Shown: positions 22,653-33,023, numbered from the stretch's first letter. The stretch: DNA of 64,000 nt from Bactericera cockerelli (GCA_024516035.1 CM044961.1:7354428-7418427), one strand, 5' to 3'. Program-made: numbers and translations. Notes: generated by a model not told the origin, from the letters alone.

Positions 22653-25600
22653 GTGAGTTTTTTTTACGTTTTTTTTTTTTTTTTTTTTTGTTTCATGGGT
22701 GCATGGTAAGACCATGGGGGGTGTCCACAGGAAACTCACAAACCTGCTACCCACATTAACCTTACCGAGCCTGGGTTGGGCCGGACTGCCAGCATCACAA
22801 AGTCTTCACCTCGCTGGACGTTACTTAATTTCGGTGATCCTACTGGTGCATTCATCGCGCCATCGACGCTGGCTTTACATCTCTTTGGCAGCCATTCTAG
22901 ACGGTTTTGTTTTAAATTAAATTTGCTGGATAACTTAAATATTTAGGGCGGAATTAATGTACGTTTTTGTAATACCTTTATGTAACTAAGTCTAAGATTT
23001 CACGTAGTGTCATAGATGGGGAAAACTAATGCTAGGTCATTACTTGAGATCTCGATTTTGTCTATAGATTTCAGTTTTGTTTAAATCTTACGAAACTTAA
23101 TTCACAATACCAAATGAGTCTCGCCCAATTTTTCAAGTCGTTGGTGCCCAATTTTCTTTTTGATTTACCTACAGTTCTCACTTATCTTGACTTAAGATTA
23201 TGTCATGACTAGAGATTTATTTATTTTTTATTTATAAACAATTGGACCAAGCTTTATTTACATTTTTTTTTATATACAATGAACATAATAACATGGTGAA
23301 ATAAATATAAACAAAGCCTGATCAAGGGTGGTGATAATGCCTTCGGCATTCTCTTCCACACCACCCTTGATTACAGGAAACAAAAACAGTTGGAAAAATA
23401 CATAAAAAAATATTTACAATATTAAAATATATAAACAATTAAAATTTGGGGGAAAAAAGGGAAGGGGGGGGGGGCGGAATTAGCAACTTATAATAATAAT
23501 AATAAAAAAGAGATCTCGATTTTGTTTATTGATTTCACCTGTGTCTAAATTTTAGGAAACTATTCACAATAAAAAATGAATCTCACCCATTTTTCAAGTT
23601 GTTGGTGCTCACTAATCTTCAAAATTATCCAAATAAAACAATTCGTTTGGTTGATATAAGAGTATGTCGATTGTTTTTTCCTATTATTACCTCCCATCTT
23701 CTCATTCTAACCTCCTCAGATATTCGAGAAGCTACAAGAGGAGATTCCCCACTTCAAGCTCAAAATCAAAGTCCTCAACGGTCAGCTGGAGGCTCCTCAT
23801 CTAGGCTTGAGGTCAGAAGACCGGAAGCTCCTCATGTCCAAGGTCAACATCGTTTTCCACGTTGCTGCCACCTTGCGGTTTGATGAGGAACTAAAGACTG
23901 CCATCTCAACGAACATTGGCTGCACGCAGAAGATGCTGGAGCTGGCGAAAAAGTGTCCGAATTTGAGGGTGAGGCGACCACGTAGGGTTAATTTTAAAAC
24001 GGCGCGATAAATTGAGCATGAGAGACTGCGTGGGGTTAAAATTCCATAACAAATTATAATTACCTAATTTATACTATCGGCTAAAATTAGAGAAAGTTCT
24101 ACTCGGTATACGAACAATCTCATATTACTTTTCTCTGGAAGGTTCTATACCTCAAAAAAAGGTAAAAAAATTATATCTGCATAATTTTTTATATGGGCAT
24201 GACAAAAAACCAAAATAAAGGATTTACAAATCTAAATGCCAACAAACCCCGGAAGTAATGTCACACTCTAGGGGTGAATTATACATATGTATAATAGGAT
24301 TAAGGGCGGAATTAATAGACGTTTTTGTAATACCTCTGTGGCGTTAAGTCACGGATTGCGTAGGATAGGGAAAATCGACGCTCAGCAATGACTTGTGATT
24401 TATAATTTGTCTATTAATTACGCCCTAAATTTAAGATAAGCCAGACTCTCCCTCAAGTTGGTCCACCATAGGTAGTAAAAAATGCTTTCAGCATTAACCT
24501 CGCCTGGTGTTTACCTTCCTCTAAAGCAGCGGTCGGCAACCTTTTGAACTACGCGGACCCCTAGCATATCTCAATTTTTTTAAAGGGACCCCCACATTAC
24601 AAAAGGGGGGGGGGGGGGGTATGAAAGAAAAGTAGTTAGGGGGAAGTGGGGTACCTCGGACTATTTATGATTCGAGTTCATGAGCTATTTTTATTATTCT
24701 TTTTTTAAATCCTGAAATGGCTTCGCGGACCCCCAATTTAGCTCTCGCGGACCCCCGGGGGTCCGCGGACCCCAGGTTACCGACCGCTGCTCTAAAGAGT
24801 AATATTATACAAAGAGCGCTGTGATTGGTTGAAACTTCGCTTTGAGAGGTTCTGGCTGATCTTGAATCTAATCCTATTTTATAAAGCACCGACCCCAGTA
24901 GCTTGATCGAAAAGCAGCAGACTTGTAATCAGGAGGTCGGTGGTTCAAGTCGCGTTTTCATCGTAATTTTAGTAAAGCTAGTTTGAGTAGTTATATCTCG
25001 AAAGTGATTAACACAAATATGATAACTATTTTATAAAGCGGCCCATCCATCCCTTCTTCCTCAGATGTTCACCTACGTGTCGACAGCCTTCTCCAACGCC
25101 TACCTGAAAGACATAGAAGAAATCATTTATAAGCCGCGTACACACTATTCAGAACTGCTGAAGATCTCCCAGTTGGATCTAGAGAATCCTAAGTATCAGC
25201 AAAGTCGCAAGAGGTAAGTATTCTTTTTCGGAGAGGAGGTAAATTTTATGTAAATGCGGAGGAGATAATTATACGTCTTGGGCTTACTCATTAATAGTCC
25301 TAATCGGGCAGTATAAATAAGGCGATATATTATTATTTTTTCTATTATTAATAGAGTAGCTGCTGTTTCATGGCTACAAATTAACCCATTGCCTACCAAG
25401 CCATTTTTATGAAACTTGCCCTGGGGACCAAGGGTATTTTCCTCAAAATCACCTGTCTAGCATATGTGCAACACGCGGTCCCCCAGACAAAAAACCCATA
25501 TTTCCTTGTCACTAGGGAACGTGTATAGCATATGTGCTAGACAAATTGTCTTGCATATATGCTATACATGGTGCCCAAGAAGGTTCAAACGTGTCTAGCA

Positions 25601-28600
25601 TATATGCAACCCCGGATCCCCAGGCAATACCAGTGTCTTGCAAATGTGCTACCCATGGTAGGCAATGGGTTAAAAAGAGCTGTGAAACACTCATCTTTTC
25701 AAAAGAATAATAAGTACTGTATCTCTCGATGTTTATTTTTCAGACTTGCTGAGGAAAACGTGAACACGTACACCTTGACCAAAGCCGCCGCAGAACAGCT
25801 GCTACGAGAGGAGGCTCAATACTTCCCCGTCTGTATTTTCCGTCCAAGTATAGGTGAGCACAGGGACTAGAAGGGGTTTGTTAAATATAGCTCTGTTTTT
25901 ATGAACGCCTCGAAATGTTGTAGATATGCAATGTGCAACAAACCAATATTTTATTTTTCTTCTTTAAATGTACCTATATAATTTCTTTTTTCTTTCTTTT
26001 CGTCTACTAATTTATAGAATAATAACTGCCTTCTTTTTTTTCTCTCTTCTATTTTTTTTTATCAAGGGTGGTCCGGAGAAGAATGCCGCTGGCATTAGCA
26101 ACACCCTCGATCAAATTTTGTTTCTATAATTGTAAATATTCCTTGTATGTATATAATCTTACTGTAAATAAAACTTGATCGAATTGGTGTAGTAATAATA
26201 AATAAAGCAATGCTCAATACTTTTCCGTTTGTATTTTCCGTCCCAGTTGAAAGAGGATTAAATTTAAGATAAGCCAGACATGCCCTCAAGTCGTAGTTTT
26301 AACCAATCACCGAGTTGAGGAACAGTCTGGTTTACCTTAACTTTAATCCTATTTCATAATTTGGTCCCAAAAGAGTTTTGGTAAATCTAGCTGTTTCTAT
26401 GAACGCCTTGAAATGTTTCAGATATGTAATGTGCAATAAAGACGCATGCTCAATACTTCTCCTTTAGTAGATTATAGGAGGGGAACAATGGTTTGCTATA
26501 CCAAAAACCCTTTTTTATGAGTGGCTCGTAACATTATAGATTTGATAAGCTCAAGAGTTCAATACTTACCCTAGTGTAAGCCGGGGACTACTATATTTAT
26601 TTTGTATTAAGATCACCTTTTTATAGACGCCTTTGAATATGTAGATATGCGATGTGCAATAAATTAACAAGACCTTTAAGCATGATGAGATTCCTTATTA
26701 CTTTACCTTTTCCTTCCACATCATTCTATTTTGAACCTCCTGTGTGTGTGTGTGTGTTTTTTTTTTTTTTTTCTTAATTAATTTTTTAATTAATAAATTT
26801 TTATTAATTAATATTAATTATTATAATTCCCTTTCGTTCCCAGTGGTATCCACCTGGAAGGACCCTATCCCTGGCTGGATAGACAACCTGTACGGGCCCA
26901 CCGGTATATTAATTATTATAATTCCCTTTCGTTCCCAGTGGTGTCCACCTGGAAGGACCCCATCCCTGGCTGGATAGACAACCTGTACGGGCCCACCCCC
27001 ACCGGTATATTAATTATTATAATTCCCTTTCGTTCCCAGTGGTTTCCACCTGGAAGGACCCCATCCCTGGCTGGATAGACAACCTGTACGGGCCCACCGC
27101 TATATTAATTATTATAATTCCCTTTCGTTCCCAGTGGTATCCACCTGGAAGGACCCTATCCCTGGCTGGATAGACAACCTGTACGGGCCCACCGGTATAT
27201 TAATTATTATAATTCCCTTTCGTTCCCAGTGGTGTCCACCTGGAAGGACCCTATCCCTGGCTGGATAGACAACCTGTACGGGCCCACCGGTATATTAATT
27301 ATTATAATTCCCTTTCGTTCCCAGTGGTGTCCACCTGGAAGGACCCCATCCCTGGCTGGATAGACAACCTGTACGGACCCACCGGTATAGTGACGGGCGC
27401 ACAGGCCGGTGTCGTGAGGAGCATTCTGGCGGACCCCCAGGTGAAAGCAGACATGGTGCCGGTGGATTACGCCACCAATGCGCTTATCTGTGCACCGTGG
27501 AACGGCTTGCAACAGTGAGTAGCCTCATCATAGGGTGGCATCATCGTGAACGATGGTAGCCAGACAGTGAAGGAATGACTCAGCACCTCTACCACTGTCT
27601 ATACAAGGAGGCTAATAATTGACAAGGGCCCCCAGAACCAAGTCAATGCTGGTCTACTCCCTGTCTATAGTCCCCCCAGCCAGACTAAGTAGCCTAGTGG
27701 AACTTTTTTTTTTCAGATGATTTTTTTTCTTCAAAATTTCAAAGTAACTCACAATTTTTTTAAGCACCCTGCAACAGTGAGTAATGCGAATATCCTTGTA
27801 AGACCTTTTTTTCAGATCAATTTTTTTTCTTCAATTTTTCAAATTAACACATATATTTTTTAAATGCCCTGCAACAGTGAGTAATGTGAGTATCCTTGTA
27901 TGACATTTTTTTTATCAATTTTTTTTTTCAATTTTTCAAAGTAACACATAGATTTTTTATTGAAAAATACAAAGTATATAATAATTATTTCATAAATTAA
28001 AAAAATACAGAAGAATCACAATCACAATTGATGATCAAAAGCTAACCTCTTAGGACCGAATTATGAAACAAAAATAGATTAAGAGGACACTATCACTTAA
28101 CTCAGGCTACAGTGCGCTGTGATTGGTTTTCGTGAATTCCCGCTAGAGCTTAATTTCCACTTAGATTAATCGAATCCTGTTTCATAATTCGGCCCTTAAC
28201 CCTAAACATTGGCATCCTCGGTCTCAATACAGCTACTACCTAACCATAGATTGTACTTATTACATATTACTTCCGATAAATTTCTAATTTTAGAAATCGG
28301 AAGTAATGTGTTTGTTTTTGTAAAAAAACAAACAAACCAACTTCGGTTTTTTTTATTATTTTTTCAGATTCCAACACGATAATTCCTCGTTACCGATCTA
28401 CAACTATGTGAGCTCCAAAGATAACCCAATCACGTGGCAAGAATTCACCAAAAAAAGCTTCGATATTGGAATTGGCTTTCCTGCCTCTCAGGTAGGAACA
28501 AGTTAGAACTTACAAATAAATACAGGTTCATAAGTTTAAACTTATATGTGATGTTGTTGTTGTAACCAGAATTGATCAACTATAATGTTGTTGTTGTTGT

Positions 28601-31588
28601 TGTTGTTGTAGCCAGCTTGGCTACAGCTGGAGGGGTGAGTGATGGTCTCCAGCTAACTATATTTCAAATTTTAATAGGAATACATGTTCCCGTCAATTCT
28701 TGTAAAAAAAAAAAAACGTATTTACCCCCAAAACCAATTCATTGATATTGTTTCTCTCTCAGGCTCTCTGGACGTATATGATCTATGTCACCAAAAACAA
28801 AACGCTCCACTACCTACAAACATTAGTTCTGCACTATCTCTTCGGCTACATCTTCGATCTCATTGCCATGTGCAGCGGAAACAAGTTCAGGTAAATATTT
28901 GTAAATTTATGTAATCATATTTCTAAATTTAAAGTAAGCCAAAAAAAACGAACATGAAATTTCTCTGAAGTAAAAAAATGATCACCCAGACACATTAGGC
29001 AGGCAACATTGAAATTGAAAGTTTCCTGAATTTTTAAATACGTAAATATAAGATATATTTTTACCATTATCAATTTGAAGTGCATAATTAAACACACTAC
29101 ACAATTACACAACACTGGACATGGAACAGAGCCCTCAACACTGGTTCTGGGCGTCCAAAGGGTTCAATACCCGTATCAATCCTTCCACCACCATGATATT
29201 ACACATGCATGGACACGGAAAATAAAGTAAGTATAGAAAAACAAACAACCGAGTAGCCAGCGTCGATCGCGCATTGAATACATCGGTTCTCGTAGGATCA
29301 CTGAAGTTAAGCAAAGTCCAGTGAGGTGAAGACTTCGTGATGCTGGAATTCCGGCCCAAACCAGGCTGGGTGAGTTTAATGTAGGTAGCAGGTTTGTAGA
29401 TAGCAGGGATCGTGTATAGCATAATATATGTGCTAGACAAATTGTCTTGCATATATGGTATACATGGTACCCAAGAAGGTTCAAACGTGTCTAGCATATA
29501 TGCAACCCTGGTACCCCAGGTAATAACAGTGTCTTGCATGGTAGGCAATGGGTTAAAGATGGTTTTCCTTCTCAGATTGATTCCGATCTACCGAAAAATG
29601 GACAAGGTGGTGTCCGCTCTGGAGCCGTTCAGCACACGAGAGTGGAACTTCGACAACCGCCACGTGCGCGCCATGTGGGCGGGGCTTAGTCCGGCCGAGC
29701 GCATGCGCTTTCCATTCAACATCGAGAGTCTGGACTGGGACGACTATCTGGACAAATATGTGAAGGGCTGTCTGGTGCACCACATGAAGGACAAGATGGA
29801 CGCCGCCACCAGACAGAAAGCGATGAGGCGGTACAAGAGGTGAGATAATAATAATAACGGAAGAATTGAATTGAATTGAATTGAAAATGTGGCAAATTTA
29901 TTTACATCAAGATAATATACATATTAGATCACCTCCTAAGCTAAACTTAACTTTTTGGGAAGAGAATGCCCTTGGCATTAGAGACAGAAAGCGATGAGGA
30001 GGTATAAGAGGTGAGATAATAATAATAACGGAAGAATTGAATTGAATTGAATTGAAAATGTGGCAAATTTATTTACATCAAGATAATATTATACATATTA
30101 GATCACCTCCTAAGCTAAACTTAACTTTTTGGGAAGAGAATGCCCTTGGCATTAGAGACAGAAAGCGATGAGGCGGTATAAGAGGTGAGATAATAATAAT
30201 AACGGAAGAGAATGCCCTTGGCATTAGAGACAGAAAGCGATGAGGAGGTACAAGAGGTGAGATAATAATAACGGAAGAGAATGCCGTTGGCAATAGAGAC
30301 AGAAAGCGATGAGGAGGTATAAGAGGTGAGATAATAATAATAATAATAATAACGGAAGAGAATGCCCTTGGCATTAGAGACAGAAAGCGATGAGGAGGTA
30401 CAAGAGGTGAGACTGCGAATTTTGAGCTTCTTTAATTTTGACCTTCTTTACGTCTGTCGGTCTGTTAAAAATATTCCTTGTAACGCGCAAATCTCGGAAA
30501 CTACTCGACGGATTTTGATAAAATTTTGCACACTTATAGGAGACGTTCTGTAGATAGTCCCATTTGTAATTAATCAAATTCGTACTAGCGGTTCTGGGTG
30601 AAAGAGTCCATGCGTCTGACCACTAACTTTTTACTTAAACGCTTATATCTCGTGAACGGTACACCCGATTTTTGATGAAATTTTGTATGTATATGCACAT
30701 CATTGTTTTACATAGGCTATTTATATTTATTTTTTAATTAATTATAATTTAACTCTGATATTTAGGAAAATCCGAAATTTTTGAAAAAAAGTCAAAAAAT
30801 AAGGTTCACCACTTGCCGATACAGAATTTTTTGTAGAATCTAGAATGTAGGAAAAATAATATACTACCATATAAAATAAATTTGAAGAAAATCGGTTCAG
30901 CGGTTTTGGAGATACAAGTGATTTAGTATAAAATCTCAAAATTGGCACGTGTACTTGTATACTATGTGAAACAATCACGAGGAAATTTTGTGTCCATAAT
31001 TGGCAGTGTTTTTTTAGATACCACCAAATACATACATAATTAAATAATTATGTCCTCATATATTTGAGAATTTGACCACTAAAAATTGCATCAAACCAAC
31101 TATAACATTTTTCTTACTTTTTTTCTAACTTAGACGTCTGTCCCGGTAGCTCAGTGGTAAAGGCGGCACTCTCTGAATTAATTGATTCCAGAGGTCGCGG
31201 GTTCGAAACCCATCCGGGACATGACAAGTTATCCTCTCATTTGGGATTTTTACCACATAATGATACGTCTTGGGCTTACAGCTGGAAAGATGTAACTTAA
31301 TAGTCCTAATCGGGCAGTATTCTTTTTCATTTTTATCGTATATATTGTTTCCAATTTTTTCATTGTTAAAATAATTATTTGTATTGTACAATCTGTACAT
31401 ATGTCCATTTATATCTAATAAATTGTGGAATAATAATAATAAAAAGGCGATATTATCATATTATATTATTATTTATGATTTTTCTTTGTTTCAGGCTCAC
31501 CATCGCCCATCAGTGTGTGAAAGGTCTCCTGTGTGTTGTCCTGGCTCTCTTCCTGTGGACTCTGATGAAATATCATACAGGATGTTGA
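22431..31588 (+). CDS. Fatty acyl-CoA reductase, nine coding exons, 509 aa
   Basis: Reduces fatty acyl-CoA to fatty alcohol with NADPH, for wax, hydrocarbon or pheromone precursors; FARs are usually ER or peroxisome membrane enzymes. Coding exons: 22431-22652, 23720-23968, 25065-25213, 25744-25853, 27325-27514, 28368-28491, 28763-28890, 29576-29839, 31495-31588. All junctions are GT-AG, phases agree, and the sum is 1530 nt. Seen in the product: Rossmann motif TGGTGFMG at 26-33, VNIVFHVAATLRFDE at 116-130, VSTAFSN at 162-168, the YxxxK active-site signature YTLTK at 216-220, PGWIDNLYGPTG in exon 5, PIYNYVSS in exon 6, the C-terminal FAR domain over exons 7-9, and a final hydrophobic stretch (GLLCVVLALFLWTL). 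About 510 residues is normal for insect FARs. The start is the first ATG after the exon 1 acceptor; a second in-frame ATG is codon 8. Four of its exon edges carry tandem arrays. Which FAR paralogue this is cannot be told here. Confidence 0.93.
22725..22872 (-). mobile_element. SINE F in FAR intron 1
   Basis: GCCAGCGTCGATGGCGCGAT on -, GGATCACCGAAATTAAGTAA (5S-like), CCCAACCCAGGCTCGGTAAG; truncated at the tail. Confidence 0.82.
22945..23080. mobile_element. MITE H, diverged copy in FAR intron 1
   Basis: AGGGCGGAATTAATGTACGT and TTTTTGTAATACC match the copy at 24302; the right end is decayed. Confidence 0.55.
23216..23385 (-). mobile_element. Retroposon tail L in FAR intron 1
   Basis: On -: ATCAAGGGTGGTG, TGGAAGAG, AATGCCGAAGGCATT, CACCACCCTTGAT, then a T-rich tail with AATAAAGC. 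The two nested stems are perfect in this copy. Confidence 0.8.
23720..23968 (+). CDS. FAR coding exon 2
   Basis: Begins after CCTCCTCAG and ends before GTGAGG, phase 0 to 0, 83 codons. It carries VNIVFHVAATLRFDE, a strongly conserved FAR segment of the Rossmann domain. Confidence 0.92.
24302..24428. mobile_element. MITE H, best copy, in FAR intron 2
   Basis: TAAGGGCGGAATTAATAGAC and GTCTATTAATTACGCCCTAA are near-perfect 20-bp inverted ends around about 88 bases. No ORF. Confidence 0.82.
24464..24815 (+). mobile_element. SINE C tail split by a hAT MITE
   Basis: AAAAAATGCTTTCAGCATTA and CCTCGCCTGGTGTTTACC lead to TTCCTCTAAAG; after the MITE, CTCTAAAGAGTAATATTA completes the SINE tail. Confidence 0.85.
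24527..24789. mobile_element. 263-bp hAT-type MITE with 8-bp target duplication
   Basis: Ends CAGCGGTCGGCAACCTTTTG and CCAGGTTACCGACCGCTG are inverted. CTCTAAAG lies on both sides (24519-24526, 24790-24797). An 8-bp duplication and CAGCGG ends fit hAT. A second copy is at 50433. Confidence 0.92.
24892..25032 (+). mobile_element. SINE P in FAR intron 2
   Basis: CAGTAGCTTGATCGAAAAGC, GGTGGTTCAAGTCGCG, body ending GATTAACACAAATATGATAA; reverse of the other copies. Confidence 0.75.
25065..25213 (+). CDS. FAR coding exon 3
   Basis: Begins after CTTCCTCAG and ends before GTAAGT, phase 0 to 2. It encodes FTYVSTAFSNAYLKDIEE, the FAR strand that carries the conserved serine-threonine segment of the extended SDR active site. 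Confidence 0.92.
25256..25700 (+). mobile_element. SINE A tail, then SINE E end split by a piggyBac-like MITE
   Basis: 25256-25345 is a SINE A tail (GGGCAGTATAAATAAGGCG). 25350-25384 (GCTGTTTCATGGCTACAAAT) and 25670-25700 (AGAGCTGTGAAACACTCATC) are the two halves of a SINE E end. Confidence 0.78.
25385..25669. mobile_element. 285-bp piggyBac-like MITE with TTAA flanks
   Basis: TTAA at 25381-25384 and 25670-25673; ends CCCATTGCCTACC and GGTAGGCAATGGG are perfect inverted repeats. Inside, AGCATATGTGC and GCATATATGC words recur. It lies in FAR intron 3. Confidence 0.9.
25744..25853 (+). CDS. FAR coding exon 4 (active-site YxxxK)
   Basis: Begins after ATTTTTCAG and ends before GTGAGC, phase 2 to 1. 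It carries NTYTLTKAAAEQLL with the catalytic Tyr216 and Lys220, then VCIFRPSI. A TTAA-flanked MITE ends about 70 bases upstream of the acceptor. Confidence 0.92.
26061..26205 (+). mobile_element. Retroposon tail L in FAR intron 4
   Basis: ATCAAGGGTGGT, AATGCCGCTGGCATT, AACACCCTCGAT, then TGTAAATAAAACTTGATCG and a TAA tail. Confidence 0.8.
26743..26770. repeat. (TG)n then poly-T before the exon 5 acceptor array
   Basis: About eight TG units followed by 15 T; simple-sequence DNA next to the 95-bp array. Confidence 0.9.
26814..27388 (+). repeat. 95-bp tandem array over the FAR exon 5 acceptor
   Basis: Six copies, each with about 30 bases of intron end (TTCCCTTTCGTTCCCAG) plus 65 bases of exon. 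Exon starts are at 26844, 26939, 27040, 27135, 27230 and 27325; one unit is 101 bp through an extra CCCACC. Differences between copies in the exon part are few and almost all at third codon positions. Confidence 0.92.
27325..27514 (+). CDS. FAR coding exon 5 (sixth copy of a repeated acceptor)
   Basis: Only the last of six near-identical copies of this exon's 5' part continues into the rest of the exon and its donor (GTGAGT). It encodes VSTWKDPIPGWIDNLYGPTG, then VTGAQAGVVRSILADP and MVPVDYATNALI, phase 1 to 2. Splicing to any of the first five copies would read into the 30-nt intron piece and frameshift, because each copy shifts the frame by two. Confidence 0.9.
28266..28306. repeat. Short palindromic motif G in FAR intron 5
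   Basis: ACTTCCGATAAATTTCT and AGAAATCGGAAGT around TAATTT; the cleanest copy of this motif. Confidence 0.75.
28368..28491 (+). CDS. FAR coding exon 6
   Basis: Begins after TTTTTTCAG and ends before GTAGGA, phase 2 to 0. It encodes LPIYNYVSSKDNPITWQEF, a typical conserved FAR block just before the C-terminal domain. Confidence 0.92.
28553..28660 (-). mobile_element. LINE 3' end with TTG microsatellite
   Basis: (GTT)n followed by GTAGCCAGCTTGGCTACAGC. On - this is a 3' terminus ending in (CAA)n. Similar ends at 36060, 42365 (reverse) and 60232. Confidence 0.6.
28763..28890 (+). CDS. FAR coding exon 7
   Basis: Begins after TTTCTCTCTCAG and ends before GTAAAT, phase 0 to 2. It encodes the hydrophobic HYLQTLVLHYLFGYIFDLIA segment that opens the C-terminal FAR domain. 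Confidence 0.9.
29258..29400 (+). mobile_element. SINE F in FAR intron 7
   Basis: GCCAGCGTCGATCGCGCATT, GGATCACTGAAGTTAAGCAA (5S-like), CCCAAACCAGGCTGGGTGAG; 3' part replaced by the TTAA MITE fragment. Confidence 0.85.
29403..29552. mobile_element. piggyBac-like MITE, left-truncated
   Basis: Matches the right part of the element at 25385 (TGTGCTAGACAAATTGTCTT, GGTAGGCAATGGG, then TTAA). It ends about 20 bases before the exon 8 acceptor, so its right flank has become part of the splice-site context. Confidence 0.85.
29576..29839 (+). CDS. FAR coding exon 8
   Basis: Begins after TTTCCTTCTCAG and ends before GTGAGA, phase 2 to 2. It encodes the C-terminal FAR domain (REWNFDNRHVRAMW, FNIESLDWDDYLDKYVKG). 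Its last 24 or so bases and the donor are repeated five more times downstream. The acceptor lies about 20 bases after the right end of a TTAA-type MITE fragment. Confidence 0.92.
29815..30412 (+). repeat. Tandem copies of the FAR exon 8 donor
   Basis: The segment AGACAGAAAGCGATGAGG...AAGAG plus GTGAGATAAT recurs with donors after 29839, 30010, 30184, 30256, 30325 and 30406. The spacings (171, 174, 72, 69, 81) are all multiples of three. Units also contain a retroposon hairpin piece (AATGCCCTTGGCATT) joined to exon sequence at the shared bases AGACAG. Confidence 0.9.
30413..31010. other. Dispersed noncoding repeat in FAR intron 8
   Basis: Phrases such as ACGTCTGTCGGTCTG, GATTTTGATAAAATTTTGCA and ATATCTCGTGAACGG are of the type found in noncoding parts of invertebrate mobile elements; no frame is open for long. 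Confidence 0.45.
31139..31470 (+). mobile_element. SINE A split by a retroposon tail
   Basis: SINE A head TGTCCCGGTAGCTCAGTGGT to CGGGCAGTAT at 31320, then an L-type tail (TTTTTCATTTTTATCGTATA to CTAATAAATTGTGGAATAA), then the SINE A end AAAGGCGATATTATCATATT. Ends 25 bases before the FAR exon 9 acceptor. Confidence 0.82.
31495..31588 (+). CDS. FAR terminal coding exon 9
   Basis: Begins after TTTGTTTCAG. It encodes a hydrophobic C-terminal helix (GLLCVVLALFLWTLMKYHTG) and stops at TGA 31586-31588. The last 31 coding bases, including the stop, are the first unit of a 42-bp satellite, so the 3' UTR is satellite DNA. Confidence 0.85.
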
Positions 31589-33023
31589 AGTATTTTTTAT
31601 ACTCTGATGAAATATCATACAGGGTGTTGAAGTATTTTTTATACTCTGATGAAATATCATACAGGATGTTGAAGTATTTTTTATACTCTGATGAAATATC
31701 ATACAGGGTGTTGAAGTATTTTTTATACTCTGATGAAATATCATACAGGATGTTGAAGTATTTTTTATACTCTGATGAAATATCATACAGGGTGTTGAAG
31801 TATTTTTTATACTCTGATGAAATATCATACAGGGTGTTGAAGTATTTTTTATACTCTGATCAAATATCATACAGGGTGTTGAAGTATTTTTTATACTCTG
31901 ATGAAATATCATACAGGGTGTTGAAGTATTTTTTATACTCTGATGAAATATCATACAGGGTGTTGAAGTATTTTTTATACTCTGATGAAATATCATACAG
32001 GGTGTTGAAGTATTTTTTATACTCTGATGAAATATCATACAGGGTGTTGAAGTATTTTTTATACTCTGATGAAATATCATACAGGGTGTTGAAGTATTTT
32101 TTATACTCTGATGAAATATCATACAGGGTGTTGAAGTATTTTTTATACTCTGATCAAATATCATACAGGGTGTTGAAGTATTTTTTATACTCTGATGAAA
32201 TATCATACAGGGTGTTGAAGTATTTTTTTATACTCTGATGAAATATCATACAGGGTGTTGAAGTATTTTTTATACTCTGATGAAATATCATACAGGGTGT
32301 TGAAGTATTTTTTATACTCTGATCAAATATCATACAGGGTGTTGAAGTATCTTTTATACTCTGATGAAATATCATACAGGGTGTTGAAGTATCTTTTATA
32401 CTCTGATCAAATATCATACAGGGTGTTGAAGTATCTTTTATACTCTGATCAAATATCATACAGGGTGTTGAAGTATCTTTTATACTCTGATCGAATATCA
32501 TACAGAGTGTTGAAGTATCTTTTATACTCTGATCGAATATCATACAGGGTGTTGAAGTATCTTTTATACTCTGATCAAATATCATACAGGGTGTTGAAGT
32601 ATCTTTTATACTCTGATCGAATATCATACAGGGTGTTGAAGTATCTTTTATACTCTGATCAAATATCATACAGGGTGTTGAAGTATCTTTTATACTCTGA
32701 TCAAATATCATACAGGGTGTTGAAGTATCTTTTATACTCTGATCGAATATCATACAGGGTGTTGAAGTATCTTTTATACTCTGATCGAATATCATACAGG
32801 GTGTTGAAGTATCTTTTATACTCTGATCAAATATCATACAGGGTGTTGAAGTATCTTTTATACTCTGATCGAATATCATACAGGGTGTTGAAGTATCTTT
32901 TATACTCTGATCAAATATCATACAGGGTGTTGAAGTATCTTTTATACTCTGATCAAATATCATACAGGGTGTTGAAGTATCTTTTATACTCTGATCAAAT
33001 ATCATACAGGGTGTTGAAGTTTT
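31557..33023 (+). repeat. 42-bp satellite, about 35 units, arising in the FAR stop-codon exon
   Basis: The unit is ACTCTGATGAAATATCATAC followed by AGGGTGTTGAAGTATTTTTTAT. The first unit is the coding end of FAR. Units before about 32340 have TATTTTTTAT; later ones have TATCTTTTAT and GATCAAAT or GATCGAAT, so there are at least two blocks. One 43-bp unit near 32221 shifts the frame. Because 42 is a multiple of three with no stops in some frames, long ORFs appear on both strands; they are by-products. Confidence 0.95.

Noticed and set aside
26744..26977. Alternative FAR exon using acceptor 26844
   Set aside because: The frame runs into the intron piece and stops at 26977; no donor follows in frame.
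31557..33023. CRISPR array
   Set aside because: Units are head-to-tail with no unique spacers, in a eukaryotic gene.
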